Shown in pieces: positions 42,926 through 50,630 of a stretch of 64,000 nucleotides of DNA (positions are counted from its first letter, which is position 1; each line of letters opens with the position of its first letter). The notes under the pieces are model-generated. The model worked only from the letters and a program-made list of their open reading frames with translations, ran no database searches and was not told the DNA's origin. The stretch comes from CALMEC01 sp964434425 (lineage in GTDB: Bacteria > Actinomycetota > Thermoleophilia > Miltoncostaeales > Miltoncostaeaceae). The stretch lies in assembly GCA_964434425.1 (NCBI GenBank), contig CAYSVH010000006.1, forward strand, positions 88,779-152,778, in the 5' to 3' direction. A program made the position numbers and the translations under genes.

Positions 42926-43915
42926 CTAGTCCGTCGCGAGATGGCGCTCGACATCGTCGAGGACGACGAGCTGGGCCAGATAGCCGCCCGCGCTGGTCCA
43001 CGCCGACCCGTCGACGGGGATGACACGGTTGTTCCTGTAGGCGCGCAGTCGGGTGAAGCCGGGCGTCTCGGTGGCGTACTGGATGGCCTCGCGTGCCGAC
43101 TCCACGTCCGCCGGCCCCTCGGTGACGCCCGCGGAGGGACCACCGGCACCCAGCGCACCGAAGAACATCCAGTCGCCGTCGAGCAGCTCAAGCTCCTCGT
43201 AGTTCACCGGAACGGAGTGGCCGGGTCCCTCCTCGTTCTGGAACTCCGGCCGCGTGAGGCCCAGCGCCGTGAGCGTACGGCCGGCCGAGAGCTCCGTCTT
43301 GATCACCGCGGGGAGGCCGATGCCGCCCCAGCGGACGATGCTCACCTCGGCGCCGGCGTTGGGACCGAGCCTGCCCGTGATCTCCTCAACCCGTTCGTCG
43401 AACTCCCTCAGCTTCTTCTCGCCCTCGTCCGCGCGGCCGAGCGCGTCGGCCGTCGATGCGAACGCCTCACGCCAGTTCTGTCCCGTCGTGCTGATGTAGA
43501 CGGTGGGGGCGGATCGCCGGAGCTTGCCCAGGACGGACGCGTCGAGCGTCGCCGTACCGTCGGTGAGGATGAGGTCCGGATTGAGCGCGGCCACCTTCTC
43601 GATGCTCGGCTGAGCGAGGATGCCCACGCTCTCGATCCCCTCGGCACGCTCCATGAGGTACGCGGCGATGGTGCCCTGTCCCCGGCCGGCGGTGGTGCCG
43701 ACGGGCCGCACGTCGAGTGCCAGAGCGCTGTCGAGCGTGAGCTCGCTGAGCGCGACCACGCGCTGGGGCCTGACGGGGATCTCGACCGTATTGCCCTGTG
43801 CGTCCGTGAACGGTCGCGTCTCCCCCTCGGCCTGCGCGTCGCCGCCGCCGCAGCCCACGGAGACGAGGGCGAGGGCCAGCAGCAGGGCGATGGTGGCGCG
43901 AGTGGCCTTACACAC
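42926..43915 (-). CDS. Iron-siderophore ABC substrate-binding lipoprotein
   Basis: 329 residues. The signal peptide has lipobox VSVGC (Cys22). The type III binding-protein fold is marked by VPVRPQRVVALSELTLDSAL, PSIEKVAALNPDLILTDGTA, PTVYISTTGQNWREAF, the connecting helix with EKKLREFDERVEEIT, and TRLRAYRNNRVIPVDGSAW. It captures a ferric-siderophore-like ligand outside the cell and passes it to the two downstream permeases. The start is GTG 43915; an IdeR-like half site, AGGTTAGG, lies just upstream of it, consistent with iron control. Confidence 0.9.
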   Translation of the reverse strand: MCKATRATIALLLALALVSVGCGGGDAQAEGETRPFTDAQGNTVEIPVRPQRVVALSELTLDSALALDVRPVGTTAGRGQGTIAAYLMERAEGIESVGILAQPSIEKVAALNPDLILTDGTATLDASVLGKLRRSAPTVYISTTGQNWREAFASTADALGRADEGEKKLREFDERVEEITGRLGPNAGAEVSIVRWGGIGLPAVIKTELSAGRTLTALGLTRPEFQNEEGPGHSVPVNYEELELLDGDWMFFGALGAGGPSAGVTEGPADVESAREAIQYATETPGFTRLRAYRNNRVIPVDGSAWTSAGGYLAQLVVLDDVERHLATD

Positions 43916-43949
43916 AGAAACCTAACCTCGGTCGACGACGTGAACGGTT

Positions 43950-43967
43950 CGTTAGGGTACCCTAACG
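43950..43967. promoter_or_regulatory. Perfect 18-bp palindrome, candidate iron-repressor box
   Basis: CGTTAGGGTACCCTAACG is fully self-complementary and lies between divergent starts (binding protein 43915, secreted protein 44089). Its TTAGG/CCTAA halves echo the IdeR/DtxR consensus, where half sites also read TTAGG and CCTAA. Related halves recur nearby: CCTAACCT at 43921-43928 and GTTGGGCACCCTAAC at 44012-44026. Together they would let one repressor control both transcription directions. Confidence 0.7.
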
Positions 43968-44088
43968 TTCACCGCCTCGCCGGTGGTCGCTCGTACGAGG
44001 ACCATCAGGTTGTTGGGCACCCTAACAAACACCCGGCGCGCAGAGATCACCGGCACGCGCGTCACCGCCACGAAGAAGGGAATGTCCT

Positions 44089-44541
44089 ATGACATCCAGT
44101 CACTCGTCCGCACGTCGTCTGCCGCGCCGGCGGCTCGCAACCCTTGCCGCCGCCGTGAGCCTGGTCGGAGCGGGCTCCGCCGCGGCGATCCCCCCGGGAG
44201 GCGCGGTCAACCGCCCCCAGGGCGCGAAGGTCACCATCGGGAACCCGAAGGCGAAGGTCGTGACGGTGAAACAGGGCGGCAAGATCCTCGTGACGGGTAC
44301 CAACTGGAAGGCGAAGGGCTCCCGCACCTGCAAGCACAAGGTCAAGATCCGGTGCCAGGTCGTCACGATCAAGATCGATGACCTGCACATCGTCGCCGTC
44401 CTGCCGATCCGTGACAAGAAGTTCCGCGGACTGGTGACGATCCCCAAGCGGGTCAAGACCGGTCGCCACACGCTGCGCTTCCTGGCCGCTCAGCCGGCCA
44501 CCAGCATCAAGAGCCGGCCGTTCGTGGTCACCAAGGGCTGA
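44089..44541 (+). CDS. Secreted protein with LRFL motif, member 1
   Basis: 150 residues. A basic N-terminus plus signal (LATLAAAVSLVGAGSAAA) is followed by IPPGGAVNRPQGAKVTIGNP. The mature domain is Lys-rich and strand-forming (VVTVKQGGKILVTGTNWKAK), with two Cys in TCKHKVKIRCQVVTI that may pair. It ends GRHTLRFLAAQPATSIKSRP then FVVTKG. ATG 44089 has GAAGGGA upstream. First gene of a three-gene operon downstream of the palindrome; it shares PPGG after the signal and the LRFL end with the other two. Family not recognised. Confidence 0.75.
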   Translation: MTSSHSSARRLPRRRLATLAAAVSLVGAGSAAAIPPGGAVNRPQGAKVTIGNPKAKVVTVKQGGKILVTGTNWKAKGSRTCKHKVKIRCQVVTIKIDDLHIVAVLPIRDKKFRGLVTIPKRVKTGRHTLRFLAAQPATSIKSRPFVVTKG

Positions 44542-44544
44542 CGG

Positions 44545-45456
44545 ATGGCCGCCTCTGACCCGCACCGTCGCGGAGGACGCCCGGCCCTGATCGCCGCTTC
44601 CGCGACGATCGCCGTCGTCGCTCCCACGGCGACCGCGCTCCCGCCCGGCGGCGTCGAAGAGACCCCGGGAACGCCGCCCGGCACGGTGTCGATCGTCCAG
44701 CCGGACGTCGCGAAGCAGGGGAAGGTCGGCTTCTGCGTCCGCAACTACCGGGTGAACCTCCCCGGCGGCGGATCGGTCGGCCAGCAGTTCATGGTCAAGT
44801 TCGACGATTTCGGCGCATACGGCATCGGTCCGTTCCGGCCGGACAACAACGGGGACCTCTGCACCGAGGTGTCGTTGAACCCCGCCGATCACGTGAGTGC
44901 ACGTGGCGGGGCCGCCGACAAGATCCCGGCCGGCCTCTGCGACCCGGCCAAGGAGCACTGGCTGCGCTTCCTGTCAGGGTCGTGGGCCTACAACCAGGGC
45001 GGCGTACAGGCGTCGTCGCGCAGCCAGGCGGCGTCCTTCCGCGTCACCGCCAACTGCGGCGAGCCGGCCCCGGTAGACGGCACACCCAGCACCCCGGCAC
45101 CCGGCACCACCGTCGCCCCCATCCCGCAGGTCGTCTCGCGCACCGTCGGCACCAACGGCCGCACGCTCACGCTTCGGTTCCGCCCGGTTACGGCCCACAC
45201 GGTCGTCGCGTTCGGCCTGCGGACGCGAACGAAGGTCCGTATCGGCAAGCAGACGCGGATCGTGCGGCTGGTCTCGGCCACGCGCGTCGAGATCCCGGCG
45301 GACGGCCGAAGTCACACGGCCACCTTCCGCCTCACACCCGCCGGCCGTCAGGTCGTGAACACGCGCACCCAGCGCGCGGGTGTCCTCACCATCACCCCGG
45401 CCACCGGAAAGGCGCGCGGCATCCCGCTGACCGTCATCCGGAGCGGCACGCGCTAA
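44545..45456 (+). CDS. Secreted protein with LRFL motif, member 2
   Basis: 303 residues. The signal (ALIASATIAVVAPTATA) is followed by LPPGGVEETPGTPPGTVSIV. The first domain (about 45-170) contains KVGFCVRNYRVNLPGGGSVG, QQFMVKFDDFGAYGIGPFRP, four Cys in total, and HWLRFLSGSWAYNQGG near its end. A Pro/Thr linker (GTPSTPAPGTTVAPIP) leads to a second beta domain with RIGKQTRIVRLVSATRVEIP and FRLTPAGRQVV. It has no membrane anchor or sortase signal. Three bases separate it from member 1, so the genes are co-transcribed. Confidence 0.75.
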   Translation: MAASDPHRRGGRPALIAASATIAVVAPTATALPPGGVEETPGTPPGTVSIVQPDVAKQGKVGFCVRNYRVNLPGGGSVGQQFMVKFDDFGAYGIGPFRPDNNGDLCTEVSLNPADHVSARGGAADKIPAGLCDPAKEHWLRFLSGSWAYNQGGVQASSRSQAASFRVTANCGEPAPVDGTPSTPAPGTTVAPIPQVVSRTVGTNGRTLTLRFRPVTAHTVVAFGLRTRTKVRIGKQTRIVRLVSATRVEIPADGRSHTATFRLTPAGRQVVNTRTQRAGVLTITPATGKARGIPLTVIRSGTR

Positions 45457-45482
45457 CCCTCACCGACAGGAGTCCGAACACG

Positions 45483-46889
45483 ATGTTGACCCGTCTCCGC
45501 TCGCTGCCCGCGCAGCCGAGCACCCCATCCCACGACGCGCCGACGCGTCGGCGTCGCGCTCGCGGGCTGTTCGCCGCCCTGGCGCTCGCCGTGGCACTTC
45601 CGGCCGCGGCAAGTGCCCAGCCGCCCGGCGGACCGGTCGACAACCCCGGCGGTGCCACCATCTCGATCGCTCAACGGGTGATCCCCGCCGTCGGCACACC
45701 TCCCTTCGACGGTGCGTGGCCCGGAGGCGCGTATCCGCTCGCCGGCATCGTTTCGTTCACCGGCTCGGGCTTCGCCGCCGGCGAGCAGGTCTCGGTGAAG
45801 GTCGACAACGGCCAGGTCCAGCCGGTCACGCCCGCAGGCCCCAACGGCGTGTTCGTCGTGGTCACGGCGGACCCGTCAGGGAACATCACCGGAAGCGTGA
45901 ACCTGGCGGACGCGAAGCCCGAGCACGCCACCGCGCTCGCATCGGGTAAGCACAACCTCCGATTCCTGAGCTCCGTCCCGGCACCGCGCAGCACCCACGC
46001 CGACTTCGCCGTAATGTCCTCGGGCCTGGTCTCCCGCCCCGTTCAGCCAGGAGCGGGTACGCCCACCCCGGCACGCGCATTTGCCGGCCCATCGGCCGCG
46101 GGTGATGCATTCAACGACATTCCCGAGCTCGCGACAGGCTCGGTCATCCCGTTCCGGCTCACCGGCTTCTCTCCGGATCAGGTGGTCAGCATCAAGGTCA
46201 ACGACGGCGCCGTCACGGCACCCGGCCTCGTCGATGACGTCTGGGCCACGGTGACCACGGACGCGTCGGGCAACTACTCGGGATCGATCACGGTTCCGAC
46301 CGGCACGCCCGGTACGTACTGGCTGCGCTTCCTGGCGTCGACACCCACCGTCCGGAGCGTCATCGCCCCGTACGTGATCCTTCCCGATCCCCCGGTCACG
46401 CCGCCGGTCACCCCACCGGTCACGCCCCCCGCACCCGAGCCGGCGAAGTGCCCGACGCGTCCGCGGTTCAACAGCATCATCTACTCGAACGGCGTCACCT
46501 CGTTCACCTACCGTCCCGAGTCGGGTCAGAAGATCCTCGGTGCCCGTCGCCTGAGCGTCAAGACCGTGAAGACGCGCCTGGCGACCGCCAAGGGTCGTTC
46601 CACCCTGCCGCGCCTCGAGCTGACGACCGACCGGGTCGTCGACGCGAAGCGGCTCCCGTGGTTCGCCGTCAAGGTCGGACCCCGCCGTGTGGTCGTCGCG
46701 ATCCTGTCGAACGCCGACAGCAACGCGTACTCGGGCGTGCGGATCCCGTACCGGCCGAAGAGCGGCACCTACGCCAAGCTGATCCTGCCGAACGGCAACG
46801 TTCAGACGACGCAGACCGGCTGCCCGAAGGTCACCGGGTACAAGACGATCTACGCACAGAACATCCGCGTCAATCGTCGCAGCAGCTAG
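45483..46889 (+). CDS. Secreted protein with two LRFL domains and a C-terminal basic domain, member 3
   Basis: 469 residues. The signal peptide (LFAALALAVALPAAASA) is followed by QPPGGPVDNPGGATISIAQR. Two Ig-like repeats share (F)xGxxVS(V/I)KV(D/N), VTAD/TTDASGN, and the end motif: NLRFLSSVPAPRSTHADFAV (about 158-177) and WLRFLASTPTVRSVIAPYVI (about 280-299). A VTPP linker repeated three times (about 304-316) leads to a C-terminal domain of about 145 residues, rich in Lys/Arg, with a Cys near each end (KCPTRPRF and TGCPKVTGY). Function unknown; position opposite an iron ABC importer suggests ligand capture at the cell surface. A strong hairpin terminator follows. Confidence 0.78.
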   Translation: MLTRLRSLPAQPSTPSHDAPTRRRRARGLFAALALAVALPAAASAQPPGGPVDNPGGATISIAQRVIPAVGTPPFDGAWPGGAYPLAGIVSFTGSGFAAGEQVSVKVDNGQVQPVTPAGPNGVFVVVTADPSGNITGSVNLADAKPEHATALASGKHNLRFLSSVPAPRSTHADFAVMSSGLVSRPVQPGAGTPTPARAFAGPSAAGDAFNDIPELATGSVIPFRLTGFSPDQVVSIKVNDGAVTAPGLVDDVWATVTTDASGNYSGSITVPTGTPGTYWLRFLASTPTVRSVIAPYVILPDPPVTPPVTPPVTPPAPEPAKCPTRPRFNSIIYSNGVTSFTYRPESGQKILGARRLSVKTVKTRLATAKGRSTLPRLELTTDRVVDAKRLPWFAVKVGPRRVVVAILSNADSNAYSGVRIPYRPKSGTYAKLILPNGNVQTTQTGCPKVTGYKTIYAQNIRVNRRSS

Positions 46890-46895
46890 TCCGTA

Positions 46896-46938
46896 GCGGG
46901 ATGGGTGCGGCGTCCTCCGGGAGCCGCACCCATCCCGC
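46896..46938 (+). terminator. Strong hairpin terminator of the LRFL operon
   Basis: Perfect 16-bp arms 46896-46911 (GCGGGATGGGTGCGGC) and 46923-46938 with an 11-base loop, seven bases after the stop. No T-run follows. The remainder of the gap to 47198 shows nothing. Confidence 0.85.
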
Positions 46939-47198
46939 GCCGGTACCGGTCTCTCATGCCCTGAGCCGTCGACGGCAGCGCCGTCGAAGGCACCTCACCG
47001 TCATGGGGTGACCAACGTCACCGTGCCCGACCGCTCCGCCGGACAATCACCTGTCGCTCGACGTCCGAGGAACGTGGAGTGGACGTCGAGTGCCTGGCAC
47101 CCGATGTCCACTCCGGTCATCGTGCTCCGCGCCGACCAAACGCGCGGAGCGTCTCCTCGCAGCGGACGGCGGTCACCCCGCCGCCCGGAAATCGATGA

Positions 47199-47594
47199 TC
47201 AGTCGCCCAGGGCCTTGGCCTTGAGGCGCTCGTACTCGTCCTGGTTGATGGCGCCCTGGTCGAGAAGCGCCTTCGCCTGCGCGATCTGATCCGCGGGTGT
47301 CCCACCGGCGGCGTCGCGGATGTACGCGCGGGTCGCCTCCTCGGCCTGCTCGGCGGCTTTGACCTGACGCTTCGCCATTCCGTCGCCACGGACGAGCACG
47401 TACACCAGGAGACTGACCAGTGGGAGGATGAGCAGCGCGATGAGCCACAGGACCTTCTTGGCACCGCTCAACGTGTGATCGCGGAACAGATCCGCGAGAA
47501 CGGTGAACAGCATCATCAGGTACATGACGAGGAAGAAGATGGAGAGGGTGGTCCAGATGAACGACCCCACGCTGATATCGGCGACCATGAACAT
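47199..47594 (-). CDS. PLDc_N/SHOCT membrane protein
   Basis: 131 residues from ATG 47594 (MFMVADISVGSFIW), with AAAGGAGAG about eight bases upstream. Two helices (FIWTTLSIFFLVMYLMMLFT and KKVLWLIALLILPLVSLLVY) enclose DLFRDHTLSGAKK, the PLDc_N pattern. A charged cytoplasmic stretch leads to the SHOCT tail ADQIAQAKALLDQGAINQDE then YERLKAKALGD. Common in actinobacteria as a small inner-membrane protein of unknown role. Convergent with the LRFL operon. Confidence 0.88.
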   Translation of the reverse strand: MFMVADISVGSFIWTTLSIFFLVMYLMMLFTVLADLFRDHTLSGAKKVLWLIALLILPLVSLLVYVLVRGDGMAKRQVKAAEQAEEATRAYIRDAAGGTPADQIAQAKALLDQGAINQDEYERLKAKALGD

Positions 47595-48083
47595 CGACGT
47601 ACTCTCCTTTGAAAGAGGTCGGGACGGAGAACGCCGCCCGACGTGCCCAGGGGGCGATAGCGGGAACAACAGCCGTGGTGTGCGACCGTGCTCCACGACG
47701 GTCACCACTCGCACCGCGATCATAGAGGTCATGGCTCACCCCCTCGCGACGGGATCGCGAGTGACCGGATGCCAGTTGGCATGAAGGGGAGCGACGTGCC
47801 GGCCGTACCGTGTGCGGGGCCGTCAGTGACTCCGTCCGGTGGGCGGCTCCGCGGCGTTCCGGCTATTGCCGTCGTATCGACGCTTCCGCGCGATCATCAT
47901 CGACGTCGCGAGCGTGCCGACAGGGCCGGCGGGCGTACTCCGAGGAGCGTCTTCGGTAATCCGGACAACCGAGATCCCCGACCGACCCTCCATCCGATCG
48001 CAGACGTACTCACATGCGAACCCGCGTTTGAGAGTGCGCGCCAGAGGTGCCATGCTCGATGTATCCGACCGATCAGGGGGCTA

Positions 48084-48246
48084 GATGAGTGATTCCACGA
48101 TCTCGCGGTGTGGTGCACGCCCCCGGCGGCGCGGATACGCCACCAGGCGGCTCGGAAAGGACACCACCCTGACCATCGGCACCCGGCGACGCCCCGCATC
48201 CACCGGTGACGCACCCCACCTCCACGATTCCATGGAATCACTCATC
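48084..48246. repeat. Inverted repeat flanking 137 bases upstream of the DyP gene
   Basis: GATGAGTGATTCC (48084-48096) recurs exactly inverted at 48234-48246, five bases before the DyP start. The right copy overlaps a perfect 14-base palindrome GATTCCATGGAATC (48226-48239). It could form a long-range stem in the mRNA leader, act as paired operator sites, or mark a small inserted element. The rest of 47595-48083 holds no supported gene. Confidence 0.6.
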
Positions 48247-48251
48247 CAGGG

Positions 48252-49409
48252 ATGACCCACCCGGCGCAATCCCAGATGATCCTGGCTCCTCTCACCGAGG
48301 CCGCCATCTTCCTCGTCGCCCGCGTTCAGCCGACGGGTGACGAGGCCCTGCTCGACCTCTTCGCCGATGCCCCGGGCCTCGTGAAGTCGGTGGGCTTCCG
48401 GGAACCGCGCTGCGAGCTCAGCCTGGTCATCGGGATCGGTGCCGCCATCTGGCCGCGCCTCTACCGGTTCGGCCCGCCGACCGGACTCCACCCCTTCCGG
48501 GCGCTCTCCGGTGACGTGCATTCGGCGCCGTCCACCCCGGGTGACGTGCTGTTCCACATCCGTGCCCGGCGCATGGACCTCTGCTTCGAGCTGGCCTCCC
48601 TCATCACACAGCGCATGGGACGGCACATGGACGTGGTGGACGAGGTCCACGGCTTCCGCTACTTCGACTCGCGCGACCTCCTGGGGTTCGTCGACGGCAC
48701 CGAGAACCCCGAGGGCACGGATGCCGTGCGCGCCATCTACGTCACCGACGACCAGGACCCCGCCTACGCCGGCGGCAGCTACGTGATCGTGCAGAAGTAC
48801 GTCCACGACATGACGGCGTGGAACGCGCTCTCCACGGAGGAGCAGGAGCAGGCCATCGGCCGCTACAAGCTGAGCGACGTCGAGATGGCCGACGACGTGA
48901 AGCCCGCCAACTCGCACGTCGCGCTCAACACCATCGAGGACGAGAACGGCGAGGAGCTCGAGATCGTCCGCGACAACATGCCGTTCGGACGACCGGGGTC
49001 CGACGAGTACGGTACGTACTTCATCGGCTACGCGGCCGACCCCGCCATCACCGAGAAGATGCTCGAGAACATGTTCATCGGGGACCCGCCGGGCAACCAC
49101 GACCGCATCCTCGACTTCTCGACCGCGCTCACCGGATGTCTGTTCTTCGTCCCCACCCTCGACTTCCTCGAGGACCCGGACGGGGCGATCGACGCCACGT
49201 CGGTCTCCCTCGCCGGAGCCGATCGCGCCGTCGTCCCCGCCGGCACCGTCGCCGAACCCGTGTCGGCGGCCGGCGCCCCACCTCCCGATGAGTACGACGA
49301 CCCGTCCCCGACCGACAGCGACGCCCCCCACATCGACGACGCCCCGACCCGGCCGCCCAACGACGGCTCCCTGGGTATCGGAAGCCTAAGAGAGGACCGA
49401 CGAGAATGA
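48252..49409 (+). CDS. Dye-decolorizing peroxidase (B-type) with encapsulin-targeting tail
   Basis: 385 residues. DyP hallmarks are GFVDGTENPEG at 145-155 (catalytic Asp148), proximal heme His222 in NSHVALN, and distal Arg240 in IVRDNMPFG. The ferredoxin-like duplicated fold spans about 1-310. A long acidic Pro-rich linker (about 335-370) ends in DGSLGIGSLRE (371-381), the cargo-loading peptide that docks inside encapsulin shells. Oxidises substrates with H2O2 inside the compartment. Its stop overlaps the encapsulin start (ATGA), ensuring co-production. Confidence 0.96.
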   Translation: MTHPAQSQMILAPLTEAAIFLVARVQPTGDEALLDLFADAPGLVKSVGFREPRCELSLVIGIGAAIWPRLYRFGPPTGLHPFRALSGDVHSAPSTPGDVLFHIRARRMDLCFELASLITQRMGRHMDVVDEVHGFRYFDSRDLLGFVDGTENPEGTDAVRAIYVTDDQDPAYAGGSYVIVQKYVHDMTAWNALSTEEQEQAIGRYKLSDVEMADDVKPANSHVALNTIEDENGEELEIVRDNMPFGRPGSDEYGTYFIGYAADPAITEKMLENMFIGDPPGNHDRILDFSTALTGCLFFVPTLDFLEDPDGAIDATSVSLAGADRAVVPAGTVAEPVSAAGAPPPDEYDDPSPTDSDAPHIDDAPTRPPNDGSLGIGSLREDRRE

Positions 49410-50209
49410 ACAACCTGCACCGCGAACTCGCCCCCATCACCCCCGAGGCCTGGGAGCAGATCGAGGAGGAGGCGCGCCGCACCTTCAAGCGGACGGTCGC
49501 CGGCCGGCGCGTGGTGGACGTGGTGGGACCGTCCGGTCCGTCCCTCGCCGGGGTCGGCACCGGGCATCTCCAGGAGGTCGCCTCGCACACCGAGGGTGTC
49601 CGCGTCCGGCGCCGCGAGGTCCAGCCCCTGATCGAGCTGCGGATTCCCTTCACGGTCACCCGGGCCGCCGTCGACGACGTCGAGCGCGGCGCCCAGGACT
49701 CGGACTGGCAGCCGGTGAAGGATGCCGTCCTCCAGATCGCCTATGCGGAGGACCGGGCCATCTTCGACGGCCTGGCCGACGCCGGCATCAGCGGGGTGCG
49801 TCCCACCACGTCCAACAAGCGGCTCACGTTGCCGGACGACGTGGAGGACTACCCCGACGTCGTCGCAGAAGCGCTGACGGAGCTGCGCCTGGCCGGTGTT
49901 GACGGCCCGTACAAGGTGCTCCTGTCGGCCGACGCGTACACGGCGCTCGCCGAGAAGACCGTTCAGGGATACCCGGTCCTGCGTCACGTCGCCCGCCTGG
50001 TCGGCGAGGACGACCTGATCTGGGCGCCGGCCATCGAGGGCGGGGTCGTCATCTCGTGCCGCGGCGGCGACTATCAGCTCACATTGGGCGAGGATCTCTC
50101 CATCGGCTACTGGTCCCACGACGAGGAGAACATCAACCTGTACCTGCAGGAGTCGTTCACCTTCCTCCCGTTCACCGCGGAGGCGAGCGTCGCCCTCGAC
50201 GCGTCGTAG
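49406..50209 (+). CDS. Family 1 encapsulin shell protein
   Basis: 267 residues of the HK97-like linocin/encapsulin fold. Landmarks are MNNLHRELAPITPEAWEQIE, RTFKRTVAGRRVVDVVGPSG, EVQPLIELRIPFTVTRAAVD, DDVERGAQDSDWQPVKDA, EDRAIFDGL and the C-terminal ENINLYLQESFTFLPFTAEA. It self-assembles into an icosahedral protein shell, here enclosing the DyP peroxidase encoded just upstream with a four-base overlap. A hairpin terminator follows. Confidence 0.96.
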   Translation: MNNLHRELAPITPEAWEQIEEEARRTFKRTVAGRRVVDVVGPSGPSLAGVGTGHLQEVASHTEGVRVRRREVQPLIELRIPFTVTRAAVDDVERGAQDSDWQPVKDAVLQIAYAEDRAIFDGLADAGISGVRPTTSNKRLTLPDDVEDYPDVVAEALTELRLAGVDGPYKVLLSADAYTALAEKTVQGYPVLRHVARLVGEDDLIWAPAIEGGVVISCRGGDYQLTLGEDLSIGYWSHDEENINLYLQESFTFLPFTAEASVALDAS

Positions 50210-50220
50210 GATCACGCACG

Positions 50221-50262
50221 AACCGTGGGGCCGTTCCACGAGCAGGGACCGGCCCCACGGTT
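50221..50262 (+). terminator. Hairpin terminator of the DyP-encapsulin operon
   Basis: Perfect 13-bp arms 50221-50233 (AACCGTGGGGCCG) and 50250-50262 with a 16-base loop, 11 bases past the stop. No T-run. Between 50263 and 50630 I see no gene or other signal. Confidence 0.8.
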
Positions 50263-50630
50263 GGTCCGCGCCACATACCGGACGCCGCATGCCCGGGTGC
50301 GCGGTCGACCACCGGGATCGAACGGGTGGATGGCCGCCCGACAACGGAGTCCCGATTGACGACGGCGCGCGCCGGTGCCCGGGCGACGACGAGCCGACCG
50401 CGGATACGGGTGGCCGTGGCCGAATCACGTCGTATTCCCGGCCCGCCCACGAACCGGTTCGCATCCGTGACGTCGCCATCACTCCGTGGGACGTCACCGA
50501 TTCGTCACTGCGGTGTCACAACATCCTCCGCGGGCTGTCACCGCCCTGACCCCCGGGGCGAGCAGGGCGTCTCCTAGCGTCGCGATCGCCGCTCCGCGGC
50601 GCGCACCCGACAGCAACCATGAGGAGTGTC

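Noticed and set aside
46384..46437. Short tandem DNA repeat resembling a CRISPR or VNTR
   Set aside because: It encodes the VTPP linker repeated three times inside a secreted protein; there are no spacers.
44089..46889. LRFL proteins as HtaA or NEAT heme-binding proteins
   Set aside because: None of the conserved motifs of those families is visible; only genomic context suggests iron.
48081..49331. A 416-codon minus-strand frame covering the DyP gene
   Set aside because: DyP has all catalytic motifs and an overlapping partner on the plus strand; the minus frame shows none.
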